Source: Haloarcula marina
GTDB lineage: Archaea > Halobacteriota > Halobacteria > Halobacteriales > Haloarculaceae
DNA length: 64,000 nt
Assembly (NCBI RefSeq): GCF_024218775.1
Contig: NZ_CP100404.1
Span: 248,001 to 312,000 of the forward strand
Direction of reading: 5' to 3'
Below the pieces are notes generated by a model that saw only the letters and a program-made list of their open reading frames with translations, was not told the DNA's origin and ran no database searches. The translations under genes were made by a program, and so were the position numbers. Shown here piece after piece: positions 17,518 to 26,020 of this stretch. Within the stretch, counting starts at the first letter, position 1; the number at the start of each line of letters is the position of its first letter.

Positions 17518-18057
17518 TTACGACAGGTCGAGCGCCGCGTCCGTGTCCCCGTCCATCCGCTCTACCAGCAACCGCACTCGCTCGCGAGTCGTCGCGTCGG
17601 GGACGACGAGGACCATCCCTTCGTTCGGCTGACCGTAGACGACGCTTCCCCCGTCGGACAGCAGCAGGACCGCCGGGAGCGCCGCCAAGTCCTCTTCGCC
17701 GTCCACGTCTACGAGCGTCGTCCCTTCCCCGCGTAGCCCGTCGCCCATCGCGGCGAGTAACTCGCCGGTGAGCGTCGCGGCGGGGTTCTCGACGGTCACG
17801 CGCCGGTCGAACGCGGAGTCGTCGATGACCGCCCGCACCTCGTCGTCGACGGCCGACCGCTTCGTTCGCTCGTCGACGAGTGCGAGGTCAGGGACCCGAC
17901 CCGCCCGTAACAGGTGGTAGGTGACCATGTCGCCGACGGCGATTAGCGGGGCTTCGGCGTCGGCCAGCAGGGCGTCGGCGTCGGTGTAGACGCGGCCCAT
18001 CGGCTCTTTCAACTCCTCGCGCAGTTCGGGAGGCAGTTCGAGAACGATGTCGGACAC
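17518..18057 (-). CDS. GTP-dependent dephospho-CoA kinase
   Basis: A 179-residue DUF359 protein. This family supplies the last step of archaeal coenzyme A synthesis, phosphorylating dephospho-CoA with GTP. Family landmarks are APLIAVGDMVTYHLL (about 36-50), DLALVDERTKR (about 57-67), the VENPAATLT segment (about 90-98) and VDGEEDLAALPAVL (about 118-131). It is the last gene of the eif2g-PIN-rpo7-spt4 cluster, 3 bp after spt4, an arrangement conserved in euryarchaea. Confidence 0.93.
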   Translation of the reverse strand: MSDIVLELPPELREELKEPMGRVYTDADALLADAEAPLIAVGDMVTYHLLRAGRVPDLALVDERTKRSAVDDEVRAVIDDSAFDRRVTVENPAATLTGELLAAMGDGLRGEGTTLVDVDGEEDLAALPAVLLLSDGGSVVYGQPNEGMVLVVPDATTRERVRLLVERMDGDTDAALDLS

Positions 18058-18060
18058 GCG

Positions 18061-18258
18061 TTATCGGACTTTCAGTGCGTAGCGGCCGGGTTCGGTCACT
18101 TCCATCTCCCGGGCGATTTCGGACTTCTCGGGGTGGGCGATGACGACGTAGCCCGCCCAATCTTCGGTGAGGGAGGTGCCGCCGCAGGCCTCACACTGGC
18201 TCTCGATGTCGGCCCCCTGCACGCGGTGGCAGTCCCGACAGACGAGACGGTCGGCCAT
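18061..18258 (-). CDS. spt4: Transcription elongation factor Spt4 (RNA polymerase subunit E'')
   Basis: A 65-residue zinc protein that pairs with Spt5 to form the universally conserved elongation factor. Two zinc-ligand pairs are visible, Cys7/Cys10 and Cys22/Cys25, followed by the LTEDWAGYVVIAHPEKS stretch diagnostic of archaeal Spt4. Its start overlaps the stop of rpo7 by 1 bp, so translation is coupled. Confidence 0.96.
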   Translation of the reverse strand: MADRLVCRDCHRVQGADIESQCEACGGTSLTEDWAGYVVIAHPEKSEIAREMEVTEPGRYALKVR

Positions 18259-18836
18259 CAGGTATCACCGGCTTCCGCCGTGCTCTCTCGCTTCTCGCGT
18301 TCCTCTTGAAGCCAGCCGTGCTTGCCCAGACCGACCTGCTTCGCGGTGAGGCCGATTTTCGAGTCCCGGGGGTTGCGCTCGTCGATGCTCTTGGTGACGA
18401 TGCGGGCGCGGACGGCGTCGCCGACGCCCAACGTGCGGTTGGACTCGCGGGAGGCGAGTTGCTGGTTCTCCTCGTCGTAGGCCAGATACTCGTCGGAAAT
18501 CTGGGAGACGTGCAGCAGGCCGTCGACCGGGCCGATGCCGATGAAGGCCCCGAAGTTGACGACTTCGACGACTTCCCCGTCGACGACTTCCTGCATCTGC
18601 GGGTCGAAGGTCAGCGCGTCGAACTCGACTTCGTAGTAGACGCCGGGTTTGTTCGGCAGGACGGCCCCGTCGCCGATGTCGTGGACCTCGATGACGGAGA
18701 CGACGCTCCCCACGTCCTCGTCCATCCGACCCTCGAGTTTCTCCTGCAGGAGCAGTTTGACCATCTGCGGACCAACGTCCGCCAGATGGCGTGGCGGCAC
18801 TTCGACCGTATCGCGTAGGCGTACCCGTTTGTACAT
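18258..18836 (-). CDS. rpo7: DNA-directed RNA polymerase subunit Rpo7 (E')
   Basis: Rpo7 forms the polymerase stalk with Rpo4 and binds emerging RNA. The 192-residue protein has the N-terminal tip domain (MYKRVRLRDTVEVPP) and an S1 OB-fold domain starting near residue 82 (EVVDGEVVEVVNFGAFIGI). It also has the conserved DGLLHVSQIS loop. A charged C-terminal tail follows GLGKHGWLQEE. It sits 1 bp downstream of the PIN-domain gene. Confidence 0.96.
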   Translation of the reverse strand: MYKRVRLRDTVEVPPRHLADVGPQMVKLLLQEKLEGRMDEDVGSVVSVIEVHDIGDGAVLPNKPGVYYEVEFDALTFDPQMQEVVDGEVVEVVNFGAFIGIGPVDGLLHVSQISDEYLAYDEENQQLASRESNRTLGVGDAVRARIVTKSIDERNPRDSKIGLTAKQVGLGKHGWLQEEREKRESTAEAGDT

Positions 18837-18837
18837 A

Positions 18838-19227
18838 TTATGGTTGAGTGATACCGAGTTTGTTCCGGCCCCTTAAACTAATTACTGGAACGCCTGCGTC
18901 GAGCAAGCGGCGTTTCAGGGGCTTGTCGTTCGTGACGGCGTGTGTCGCGTCCGGCCGCGTCGCGAGTTCGAGGACGGCGTCGTCGGCGTAGTCGGCGTCG
19001 GTCTCGCGGACCGAACACCGGTCGAGCAGGTCCCGACCCACGGCGGCGGCCGTCGCCTCCGCGCCAGCGCCGTCGGCCAGTTTCTCCAGTTCCGTACGGA
19101 CCGCAACGGGGGTGACGTACTCGGTGACGTCGCCCTCGGTCCGGGAGAGGACCCGCTCTAATTCCTCGAACACGCGGACGTTACATTCGACCGGCATCAT
19201 GAGCGCGTTCGTATCCAGGACTATCAT
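18838..19227 (-). CDS. PIN-domain ribonuclease-like protein
   Basis: A 129-residue PIN-domain protein with the acidic metal-site pattern: Asp5 in [10 protein letters not shown], a central Glu (TELEKL, about 47), Asp residues in the TDADYADD segment, and the terminal [11 protein letters not shown] motif. It starts by overlapping the stop of eif2g by 4 bp (ATGA) and precedes rpo7. This location is conserved in euryarchaea and suggests a housekeeping RNA-processing role similar to the Fcf1/Utp24 group rather than a toxin, since no antitoxin gene is adjacent. Confidence 0.88.
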   Translation of the reverse strand: MIVLDTNALMMPVECNVRVFEELERVLSRTEGDVTEYVTPVAVRTELEKLADGAGAEATAAAVGRDLLDRCSVRETDADYADDAVLELATRPDATHAVTNDKPLKRRLLDAGVPVISLRGRNKLGITQP

Positions 19228-20456
19228 TCACGCAGCGTGCCGACGCCGATGAGTCGCCATCGCGCGCCGACGCGGCGGTTGATGGCGATTTTGGCGCCAG
19301 CCTCGGCACAGACGGGGCGCTTGAGTGCGAGTTCGCACTCCCCGTCGCGCGCGCTGGTGACCGACCCGACGGTGGTCGCCGTGCCGATAGTCAGCATCAG
19401 CGGTTCGCCGGTCGAAATCTCCTCGACCTCCTCGCCCTCGTCGCCGACGATGCGCTCCAGCAGGTCCACGTCCATCGTGAACTGCTCGTGGGTCGGCGGC
19501 AGACTGCCGGGCGGGCCGGCGACCTGTCCGGCCAGTGCGTCGCCCTTGGTGATGGCGGGGTCGAGTCCGGTCCCGACGCCGAGCAGGCCGCCGGGCGTGA
19601 CCTCGTCGACGAACTCGCCGCCCGCTTGCAGCGAGCGGACGGTGGTGGTGACGGGCCGCCATTCGGTCTTGCCGCCCTCGTCCACTTCGCGGCCGGGGCG
19701 GAGTTCGATTTCGTCGTCGGCTTCGAGTTTCCCGGCGACGAGCGACCCGCCGAGGACGCCGCCGAGCAGGTCCTCCCAGGTCGTGCCGGGGCGGTTGATG
19801 TCGAACGACCGCGCGACCATCATGCGGGCGTCGGCGTCCGGGTCGCGCTCGGGGGTCGGTATCTCGCGTTCGATAGCGTCGATGAGGAGGTCGATGTTGG
19901 CCTCCTGCTGGGCGCTGATGGGGACGACCGGGGCGTCCTCGGCCACCGTCCCCTCGACGAACTCCTGAATCTGCTCGTAGTTCTGTTTCGCCCGCTCCTC
20001 GTCGACGAGGTCGACCTTGTTCTGGGCGATGACGATGTTGTCGATGCCGATGATGTCGAGCGCGCTGAGGTGCTCCTCGGTCTGGGCCTGCGGGACGGGT
20101 TCGGTCGCCGAGACGACCAGTACCGCGCCGTCCATGATGGCCGCGCCCGAGAGCATCGTCGCCATCAGCGTCTCGTGGCCGGGGGCGTCGACGAACGACA
20201 CCGTCCGGAGGAGGTCGGTGTCCACGTCGTGGTCCTCGCAGTGTTCGTCGACGGTGAACGCCTCGGGTTCGTCCTCCTCGGGACAGCGGCGGAACGTGGC
20301 GTCGGCGTAACCGAGCCGGATAGAGATACCGCGCTTCATCTCCTCGGAGTGCTGGTCGGTCCACTCGCCGGACAGGGCCTGCACCAACGTCGTCTTCCCG
20401 TGGTCGACGTGGCCGACGAGTCCGATGTTCACCTCCGGTTGTTTGTTCGATGTCAT
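19224..20456 (-). CDS. eif2g: Translation initiation factor aIF2 subunit gamma
   Basis: The GTP-binding core of the archaeal initiation factor that delivers Met-tRNAi. The 410-residue protein has the G1 motif GHVDHGKT (about 14-21), switch region [11 protein letters not shown], a zinc-knuckle-like insert with two cysteines, G3 DAPGH, G4 NKVD, and two C-terminal beta-barrel domains. ATG 20456 ([20 protein letters not shown]) is the family start; the frame is open 69 codons further but that lies in the promoter. GTTTATC near 20496-20503 is the likely TATA box. It heads a five-gene operon. Confidence 0.96.
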   Translation of the reverse strand: MTSNKQPEVNIGLVGHVDHGKTTLVQALSGEWTDQHSEEMKRGISIRLGYADATFRRCPEEDEPEAFTVDEHCEDHDVDTDLLRTVSFVDAPGHETLMATMLSGAAIMDGAVLVVSATEPVPQAQTEEHLSALDIIGIDNIVIAQNKVDLVDEERAKQNYEQIQEFVEGTVAEDAPVVPISAQQEANIDLLIDAIEREIPTPERDPDADARMMVARSFDINRPGTTWEDLLGGVLGGSLVAGKLEADDEIELRPGREVDEGGKTEWRPVTTTVRSLQAGGEFVDEVTPGGLLGVGTGLDPAITKGDALAGQVAGPPGSLPPTHEQFTMDVDLLERIVGDEGEEVEEISTGEPLMLTIGTATTVGSVTSARDGECELALKRPVCAEAGAKIAINRRVGARWRLIGVGTLRE

Positions 20457-20643
20457 TTCGAAAGTAATCTTGGTGTGGTTTCGCCACGTGCGACTGATAA
20501 ACCTACTGTTTGCGGTCGCGGACGGGTGATTGTCCCACTCAGTGTGGGGGTCGCTGACGGCTTCGGCTTGGACGAAGGTGTCGACGGCCGAGGCGAGCGT
20601 CGGAAACGCGGCCAGCACGTCGGTCCGGTCGCCCTCGCCGCCC

Positions 20644-21066
20644 TCAGCGCGCGGCCTGTTCACGGACGAGCGCCGCCAGGTCGGCGTACTGGTCGGCGTC
20701 GGTCCGCTTTTGCATGTACGCGCCGCCGCGCTCGCGGGCCGCCGCCGCGACTTCCGCCGCCTCGGTGGCCGTATAGAGGACGAATCCCACGTCGGCCGCG
20801 GCCCGTTCGACGAGGGCGACGCCGTCCATCCCCGGCATCTTGTAGTCCGTCACGACGCAGTCGACCGAGGCGTCGAGTCGGTCGAGCGCCGCCGCCGGAG
20901 TGGTCACGTAACTCACCTCCAAGCCGTCGTCGACGTGTTCGAGGAACTCGGTGACCAGTGCCGCCACCATCCGGTCGTCGTCGACCACCAGCACGGTGTA
21001 CCGCGTCTCGCCGACTCCTGCGTCCGTCTCCGTCCCTGTATCCCCCTCCCCGGTCACCGTTCCCAT
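20644..21066 (-). CDS. Stand-alone response regulator receiver protein
   Basis: A 140-residue single-domain receiver. The acidic pocket is in LVVDDD (about 27-31), the phospho-acceptor is Asp74 in DYKMPGMDG, the switch Thr lies in LYTAT, and the conserved Lys is Lys120 (YMQKR). The first 20 residues are a disordered Gly/Thr/Glu extension. No output domain is present, so it must act through partner proteins. The cognate kinase is not adjacent; a histidine kinase occurs at 49.2 kb but pairing is unproven. Confidence 0.92.
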   Translation of the reverse strand: MGTVTGEGDTGTETDAGVGETRYTVLVVDDDRMVAALVTEFLEHVDDGLEVSYVTTPAAALDRLDASVDCVVTDYKMPGMDGVALVERAAADVGFVLYTATEAAEVAAAARERGGAYMQKRTDADQYADLAALVREQAAR

Positions 21067-21133
21067 ATCATGCTTCGACAGGTCGGGCTCACATAAACCG
21101 TCCCGAGCGGCTTCACCGCCTGAAAAGACCCCT

Positions 21134-21784
21134 CTATCCGCGGAGGAGGTTCATCACCTCGTCGGCGACGGCCCCTTCGACGGCTACGAGGAACCGCTTG
21201 CCGGGCGTGAGTTCCGTCTCCGGGCCGCCGATTCGCTCACCGGCGGCGTCGACGACGATGAGGCTTCCACGGGGGAGACGGACCTCTGCGAGCGTCTTGC
21301 CGGCGGCGGGGGCGTCCTCGGCGATTTCGACCTCCAGCAGTTCCACTTTCCCGCCGACTTCCTCGATGCTCCGAACGCCGCCACCGACGACTTCGTTGAC
21401 CGCGACGCGCGCGGTGAGCGTGGCTTCCGAGACGACGCCGTCGACGTACTCCGGGTAGAGTTCGTCCGGGTCGCCCGCGATGCGCATCACGGTGCGGATG
21501 TCCGCCATCCGCTGGGCGGCCATGCAGACGGCGAAGTTGGTCGCCTCGTCGTCGGTCAGGGCCGCGATGGCGTCACAGCGGTCCGGTTGGGCCTGTCGCA
21601 ACACCGCGGGGCGGGCGGCGTCGCCTTCGATGATGCTGGCGACGTACTCGGCGGCGACCCGTTCGCTCTGGTCGGGGTCCGACTCGATGAGGACCACGTT
21701 GTGGCCCCGTTCGTCGAGCAGTTCTGCGGTTCTGAGGCCGACGGTTCCGCCGCCGGCGACGATGACACGGAGTGATTCTGGCAT
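21134..21784 (-). CDS. TrkA-family NAD-binding regulatory protein
   Basis: A 216-residue protein with an N-terminal RCK/TrkA-N Rossmann domain (VIVAGGGTVGLRTAELL, about 7-23; acidic ribose-binding LIESD) and a C-terminal TrkA-C domain (about 137-216). Such proteins gate K+ channels or transporters in response to NAD(H) or nucleotides. It starts 2 bp after the stop of an APC permease on the same strand, so here it is probably the cytoplasmic regulator of that transporter rather than of a Trk potassium pore. Confidence 0.92.
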   Translation of the reverse strand: MPESLRVIVAGGGTVGLRTAELLDERGHNVVLIESDPDQSERVAAEYVASIIEGDAARPAVLRQAQPDRCDAIAALTDDEATNFAVCMAAQRMADIRTVMRIAGDPDELYPEYVDGVVSEATLTARVAVNEVVGGGVRSIEEVGGKVELLEVEIAEDAPAAGKTLAEVRLPRGSLIVVDAAGERIGGPETELTPGKRFLVAVEGAVADEVMNLLRG

Positions 21785-21786
21785 GG

Positions 21787-23178
21787 CTAATCTTCGGTGG
21801 GTACGGTGACTTCTGGCTCGCTAATTTCCGGTTTCAGCGCGCCGGTCGGTCCCGCGGGGCCGCCCCGGCGGCGCGACAGCAAGACGTAGATGGCGCCGCC
21901 GACGACCAGCCAGCCGACGGCGAGCGCCCACGTCGTCAGGTCGATGAACGCCCCCAGCAAGAGGTTGAGCACGATGCCGAGAATCGGCGTCACCGGGTAG
22001 AAGGGGACTTCGAAGGGCCGACGCAGGTCTGGTTGCTGGCGGCGCAGACGGATGACGCTCAAGTTCACGATGGAGAACCCGAGCAGCGAGAAGAGACTGG
22101 CGAGGTTCCCGACGACGCGGATGGGGACGACGGCGACGGCGACGAGCATCACGGCGGCCGAGGCGACGATGGCGACGAACGGCGTCCCGAACCGGTGGTG
22201 CAGACGGCCCAGCGACGCGGGCAGTTGGGCCTCCCGCCCCATCGCGAAGGCGACGCGACTGGACCCGATGATGACGGCGTTGAGCGCACTGATGGTCGAA
22301 AAGACCGCGCCGAACGCGATGAGCGCCGCGCCGGTCCCCACCAGCGGGAACACCGGCATGAACCCCTCGGCGGCCTGCGCGATGGCCGTCTCGCCCGCCC
22401 CCGCGAGGCCGTCGGGACCGAGGGTTCCCAGCGCGACGAACACCACCAGCAGGTAGACGACGACGGTGGTCGCCACCGACAGCAGGATGGCACGCGGGAT
22501 GTTGCGTTCCGGGTCCTCGACTTCTTCGGTGACGGTGGCGATGAGGTCGTAGCCCTGAAACGCGATGAACGTCAGCCCCATCGCCGGGAGCATCGTCAGC
22601 GGGTTCCCGCGCTCGAAGAAGGGGCTGAACCGTCCCAAATCGACGAACTGCAGGCCGAAGGCGACGAACACGAGCAGGATGACGATTTTCACCAGCGTGA
22701 TGACCGTCTCGGCGCTCCCGCTGGCGGCCGTCGAGACGGCGTTCAGCGTCACGAAGACGAGGACCACCGACGCCGCCCAGAACAGGACGCCGCCGGGCAG
22801 AGCCACGCCGAAGATGTGGCCGAACTCGATGAAGTTCGAGGCGAAGCCAAGTGCGTACAGCGCCCCCGCAATCATGTACGTGAACCACCGCGTCCAGCCC
22901 ATGACGAACGCGACCGGTGCGGAGAACACCTCGCGGACGTACGCGTAGCCGCCGCCGTTGCGCGGTATCGACGACGCGAGTTCCGCGTACGACAGCGCCG
23001 TGAACGTCGTGACGCCGCCGTTCAAGGCGAAGACGAGGATGGCGGCCGGTCCCGCCGTCTCGACGGCCAACCCCGTCAGGACGAAGATGCCCGCGCCGAT
23101 CATCGCCCCGATACCGACCATCGTCGCGTCCAGCAGTGTCAGCGTCGGGGCGGGTGCGCGCTCGCCAGCGTGGCTCAC
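21787..23178 (-). CDS. APC-family amino acid permease
   Basis: A 463-residue transporter with about 12 helices. The first helix has the family motif GIGAMIGAGIFVLTG, where the unwound GxG segment binds the substrate amine. GTG at 23178 (MSHAGERAPAP) is chosen because GGGAGG lies just upstream with proper spacing and homology begins there; an ATG 54 nt upstream is less likely. A TATA-like CGTTTATGTC (minus strand, about 23259-23268) would give a leadered mRNA, consistent with the ribosome-binding site. It is coupled to the following trkA gene. Confidence 0.92.
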   Translation of the reverse strand: MSHAGERAPAPTLTLLDATMVGIGAMIGAGIFVLTGLAVETAGPAAILVFALNGGVTTFTALSYAELASSIPRNGGGYAYVREVFSAPVAFVMGWTRWFTYMIAGALYALGFASNFIEFGHIFGVALPGGVLFWAASVVLVFVTLNAVSTAASGSAETVITLVKIVILLVFVAFGLQFVDLGRFSPFFERGNPLTMLPAMGLTFIAFQGYDLIATVTEEVEDPERNIPRAILLSVATTVVVYLLVVFVALGTLGPDGLAGAGETAIAQAAEGFMPVFPLVGTGAALIAFGAVFSTISALNAVIIGSSRVAFAMGREAQLPASLGRLHHRFGTPFVAIVASAAVMLVAVAVVPIRVVGNLASLFSLLGFSIVNLSVIRLRRQQPDLRRPFEVPFYPVTPILGIVLNLLLGAFIDLTTWALAVGWLVVGGAIYVLLSRRRGGPAGPTGALKPEISEPEVTVPTED

Positions 23179-23314
23179 GGGGCGTCCTCCCGGCCGTGCG
23201 GTCGGCCGTCGTGGCGTGGCACTCGCGAACACCTGTCAACCAATTCACAGTCGGCCGACATAAACGTTCGAGGCGAGCGCGACGCTTTTGCCGTCGCCGC
23301 TCCTGTCTGTGGCC

Positions 23315-24265
23315 GTGCGAGAGTTCGGTTTCGAACTGGCGCTGTGTGCGACCCTCGAACGCGAGGGCCGCCTCGTCAGTCGGCAACTCGGCGGGCACGT
23401 TCACGGGCGGCGAGTGCTCGACACCGTGGTCGTCGACCCCACCGACCGAATCGCCGACCGGGCGGCAATCACGCCGCAGCGAATCCCGACGAGCGCCGTC
23501 GAAGCAGACGTTGGGCCGGGCCGGGCGCGCTACTGGAAGGACGCCTTCGACTGCCACCCCGACCGGGCCGAACGCGCCGTCGAACTGGCGGTCGAACGCG
23601 GGTTCTTCGAGCGCGAACGCCGGGGCGGGCGCACCTACGTCCGCCAAACTGCCCGCTATCCCGACTGGGTCGACGGTATCACCGCCGTCGAGAACAAACC
23701 GGACCTCGACCGGCCCGGCGCCTTGGAGACGCAGTTGCGCACCGACGTTTCGCTGGCGCTCGCCGACCGCGTAGTGCTGGCGACGGCGGATTACGTCACC
23801 CGCGCCCACCTCAACCGCATCCCGGAAGAAGTGGGCGTCTGGCGGTTCCATCCCGACAGCGGCGAGCGTGAAATCGTGCGGGAAGCGACCGACCTGCCGA
23901 GCGACGAGAGCGGCGTCGAACTCATCGAGGAGCGGCCGGGCCGGACCGACGTGCGCGTCGTCAGCGCCGCCGAGAAGGCCACCGCTCGGACGCGATTGGC
24001 GGAACGCGCCTACGCGAAGGGGTGGCGGAGTTTCGAGTACCCGGCCTGCGCGCGGTGTCGGCCCGATTCGGACGGCCTCCCGAACTGCGCGTGGAAGGGC
24101 CGACCCGTCCGGGCGAGCGACGAGTGCGGCCCGGACTGCGAGGGGTACGACCCGGCGGACGCGCCGGCCGTCGACGGCGACGGACTCCGGGCGGACCGGA
24201 CGCCGTGGGACCCCGACCCCGAGGGTCGTCGCCGTCGACAGTCCGGACTGGACCGATTCGGGTGA
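23315..24265 (+). CDS. DUF5787-type protein, possible PD-(D/E)XK nuclease with Cys-rich tail
   Basis: A 316-residue haloarchaeal protein I associate with DUF5787; no function is established. The N-terminal half has a pattern reminiscent of PD-(D/E)XK nucleases: Asp117/Asp120 in YPDWVDGITAVENK, then Glu126-x-Lys128, and a downstream Gln140 in ETQLRTD. The C-terminal region has clustered cysteines (CARC, then NC, EC, DC within about 40 residues) that could bind zinc or an Fe-S cluster, a combination seen in Cas4/AddB-like nucleases. GTG 23315 follows the divergent permease promoter. The nuclease reading is inference. Confidence 0.8.
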   Translation: MREFGFELALCATLEREGRLVSRQLGGHVHGRRVLDTVVVDPTDRIADRAAITPQRIPTSAVEADVGPGRARYWKDAFDCHPDRAERAVELAVERGFFERERRGGRTYVRQTARYPDWVDGITAVENKPDLDRPGALETQLRTDVSLALADRVVLATADYVTRAHLNRIPEEVGVWRFHPDSGEREIVREATDLPSDESGVELIEERPGRTDVRVVSAAEKATARTRLAERAYAKGWRSFEYPACARCRPDSDGLPNCAWKGRPVRASDECGPDCEGYDPADAPAVDGDGLRADRTPWDPDPEGRRRRQSGLDRFG

Positions 24266-24266
24266 G

Positions 24267-24449
24267 TCAGACCCGCGACTGATGGTCGACGGCCAGCGCG
24301 ATGGCGAAGGCCACGACGGCGTTCAGCGCCCACGATACCTCGCCCGTGGCGACGAAGTCGCCGCTCACCGAGAAGGCGAAGGCGACCAGTCCTCCTCCCA
24401 GCGGAAGCGTCCACGTGCGGCCCACGGATGGCCGTTCGACCGCCACCAC
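24267..24449 (-). CDS. Small hydrophobic protein, two TM segments
   Basis: A 60-residue open frame starting at GTG 24449. Two hydrophobic stretches (about 15-30 and 38-54) are joined by FSVSGDFVATGEVSW, and it ends AVDHQSRV. It converges on the DUF5787 gene with a 1-bp gap and follows another small membrane protein gene by 13 bp, so the two probably form a transcript. No family is recognised. Short length and a weak start keep confidence moderate. Confidence 0.6.
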   Translation of the reverse strand: MVAVERPSVGRTWTLPLGGGLVAFAFSVSGDFVATGEVSWALNAVVAFAIALAVDHQSRV

Positions 24450-24462
24450 TTACCGAGTGCGA

Positions 24463-24687
24463 TTACCGCTCGTCACCGACGCGCGTCTCGGGGGCCGTCG
24501 CCGCGACGTTCTCGGCGTGGCCCGTCCGAGCGCGGTAGTTCGCCGCGGTGGCGATGGCGACACACGCCGCGAGGCCGACGACCAACACCCAGTCGACGTA
24601 GCCCGCGAACAGCCACAACCCGGCGACGGCGAGGCCAGCGCTCACGAGCGCAGACCCGCCGATTTCAGCTATCCCGCGCGGTTCCAT
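24463..24687 (-). CDS. Small membrane protein, two TM segments
   Basis: A 74-residue protein starting MEPRGIAEIGGSALVSAGL. The helices lie at about 11-30 and 33-50, followed by a polar tail rich in Ala, Thr and Glu. ATG 24687 is preferred over a frame extension of nine codons. It is the first gene of a likely pair with the 60-residue hydrophobic protein. Function unknown. Confidence 0.72.
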   Translation of the reverse strand: MEPRGIAEIGGSALVSAGLAVAGLWLFAGYVDWVLVVGLAACVAIATAANYRARTGHAENVAATAPETRVGDER

Positions 24688-24747
24688 GCCTCCGTGTGTG
24701 ACTCCCTCCCTCAAAAGTGTGCGGTCGGTTTCACGTTCCGAGTCGCG

Positions 24748-25623
24748 TCACAGCGAGAACCGCTCGCCGTCGACGGCGATGTCGTCGGCGAACGCTCGGT
24801 CGGCCGGGACGAAGTGGGCCGTGTGGACGATGCGATAGGCGGCGGCGTCCACGTCGGCCGCGAAGTCCCGTGCGCCGTCGAGCGTCATGTGTTTCGTCCC
24901 GAACGTGCGGGGAATCCCGTCGTCGTCGCGGTGGGTCCCGCCGGCGGGATGGTACTCGCAGGCCTCGTGGTGGACGATGCCCTCGACGAGGGCGAGGTCG
25001 GCGTCCGAGAGCGCGGCCTTCGAGCGGCCGGGAATCTCGTAGCAGGTGTCGCCAGAGATGGCCAGCACCGCGCCGCTCTCGGGTTCCTCGATGCGCAGGC
25101 CGTAACACAGCAGCGGCGGGTGTTCGACCGGGACCAGCGTCACCTCGAACCCGGCGACGGTGAACGGTTCGTAGGGGGTCTGCGCGTGGACCGATACCGT
25201 GTCGAGGTAGTCGTAGCGACTCCGTATCCCCTCGGCGACGCTCTCGCCGGTGACGGGGTCCGTCTCGTCGGCGGCGTACACCGGCAGGTCGTCGAACAGG
25301 CGATAGGCGTTGCCGAGGCCGTCCAAGTGGTCGAAGTGGACGTGCGTGACGATGGCGGCGTCGGGCAGGGGCACGTCCTGCGTGAGAAACTGGTGGCGAA
25401 AGTCGGGGCTGGCGTCGACCAGTAGCGACTCGCCCGTCTCGTTGTTCCGGACGTACACCGAGAACCGGGAGCGCTCGACGCCGTCGTCGGGGTCGACGCC
25501 GCGGGCACGCAGTCGCCCGCGCAGGTCCGCGTCGGGGTCGCGGGCGCGCTCACAGGTGTCGCAATCACACCCGACGGTCGGCGTGCCCGTCGTGTCTCCC
25601 GTCCCCAACAGCGTGACTTCCAT
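24748..25623 (-). CDS. MBL-fold metallohydrolase (PhnP/RNase Z-like)
   Basis: A 291-residue metallo-beta-lactamase-fold enzyme. HVHFDHLDG (about 92-100) supplies the first metal ligands, further His/Asp ligands appear at VEHPP, ISGDTC and the final HTAHF. The N-terminal GCDCDTCERA with three cysteines recalls PhnP (phosphoribosyl cyclic phosphodiesterase), in which such cysteines bind a structural zinc. A phosphodiesterase role on small cyclic phosphates or RNA-like substrates is therefore plausible. There are no phosphonate genes nearby. Confidence 0.88.
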   Translation of the reverse strand: MEVTLLGTGDTTGTPTVGCDCDTCERARDPDADLRGRLRARGVDPDDGVERSRFSVYVRNNETGESLLVDASPDFRHQFLTQDVPLPDAAIVTHVHFDHLDGLGNAYRLFDDLPVYAADETDPVTGESVAEGIRSRYDYLDTVSVHAQTPYEPFTVAGFEVTLVPVEHPPLLCYGLRIEEPESGAVLAISGDTCYEIPGRSKAALSDADLALVEGIVHHEACEYHPAGGTHRDDDGIPRTFGTKHMTLDGARDFAADVDAAAYRIVHTAHFVPADRAFADDIAVDGERFSL

Positions 25624-25674
25624 CGCGTACCGGTCGGGCGGCCACGTGGGTAAGTCCCGCGCTTTCGTCCGTGC

Positions 25675-25953
25675 TCACTCCCCGGTTTCCGCTTCGAGGT
25701 CGCTCGGTTCGACGCCCGCGCGACTCGCGGCGTCGGCGACGATTTCTCTCGCCCGTTCTTCGGCAACGTCGTCGACGAGACAATCGATGAAACCGGAGAG
25801 GAGCGCCGGTTGGATGCGCAGGTCGACGAACTCGACCTGTCCCTCCGCGACCACCACGTCGATGTCCCACTCGCCCGCGTCGGGGTCGGTCATTCGCACG
25901 TCGACCCAGTCGTCCGTCGGTTCGTCCGGTTCGGTGAACACGTCGTCTCCCAT
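25675..25953 (-). CDS. Small acidic protein of unknown function
   Basis: A 92-residue cytosolic protein starting MGDDVFTEPDEPTDDWVDVRMTD in its acidic N-terminal half. It has a compact alpha/beta pattern: strands near VDVRM and EFVDLRIQP, then a helix running through the C-terminal half. No motif is recognised. It sits 51 bp upstream of the MBL hydrolase on the same strand. Confidence 0.78.
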   Translation of the reverse strand: MGDDVFTEPDEPTDDWVDVRMTDPDAGEWDIDVVVAEGQVEFVDLRIQPALLSGFIDCLVDDVAEERAREIVADAASRAGVEPSDLEAETGE

Positions 25954-26020
25954 ACGGGTGACATGCCGTCGGCACGCATAAGTGTCGCCCAGAAAATGGG
26001 TTCACGACAGACGCCGAAAC

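Noticed and set aside
18838-19227. PIN-domain gene as a toxin of a toxin-antitoxin pair
   Set aside because: No small antitoxin frame is adjacent. Its place between eif2g and rpo7 is conserved and fits housekeeping RNA processing.
21772-23871. 699-codon plus-strand open frame opposite the permease and TrkA genes
   Set aside because: It is the antisense shadow of GC-rich genes. Its translation is Arg/Gly/Asp-rich low complexity and shows no family, while the opposite strand encodes clear proteins.
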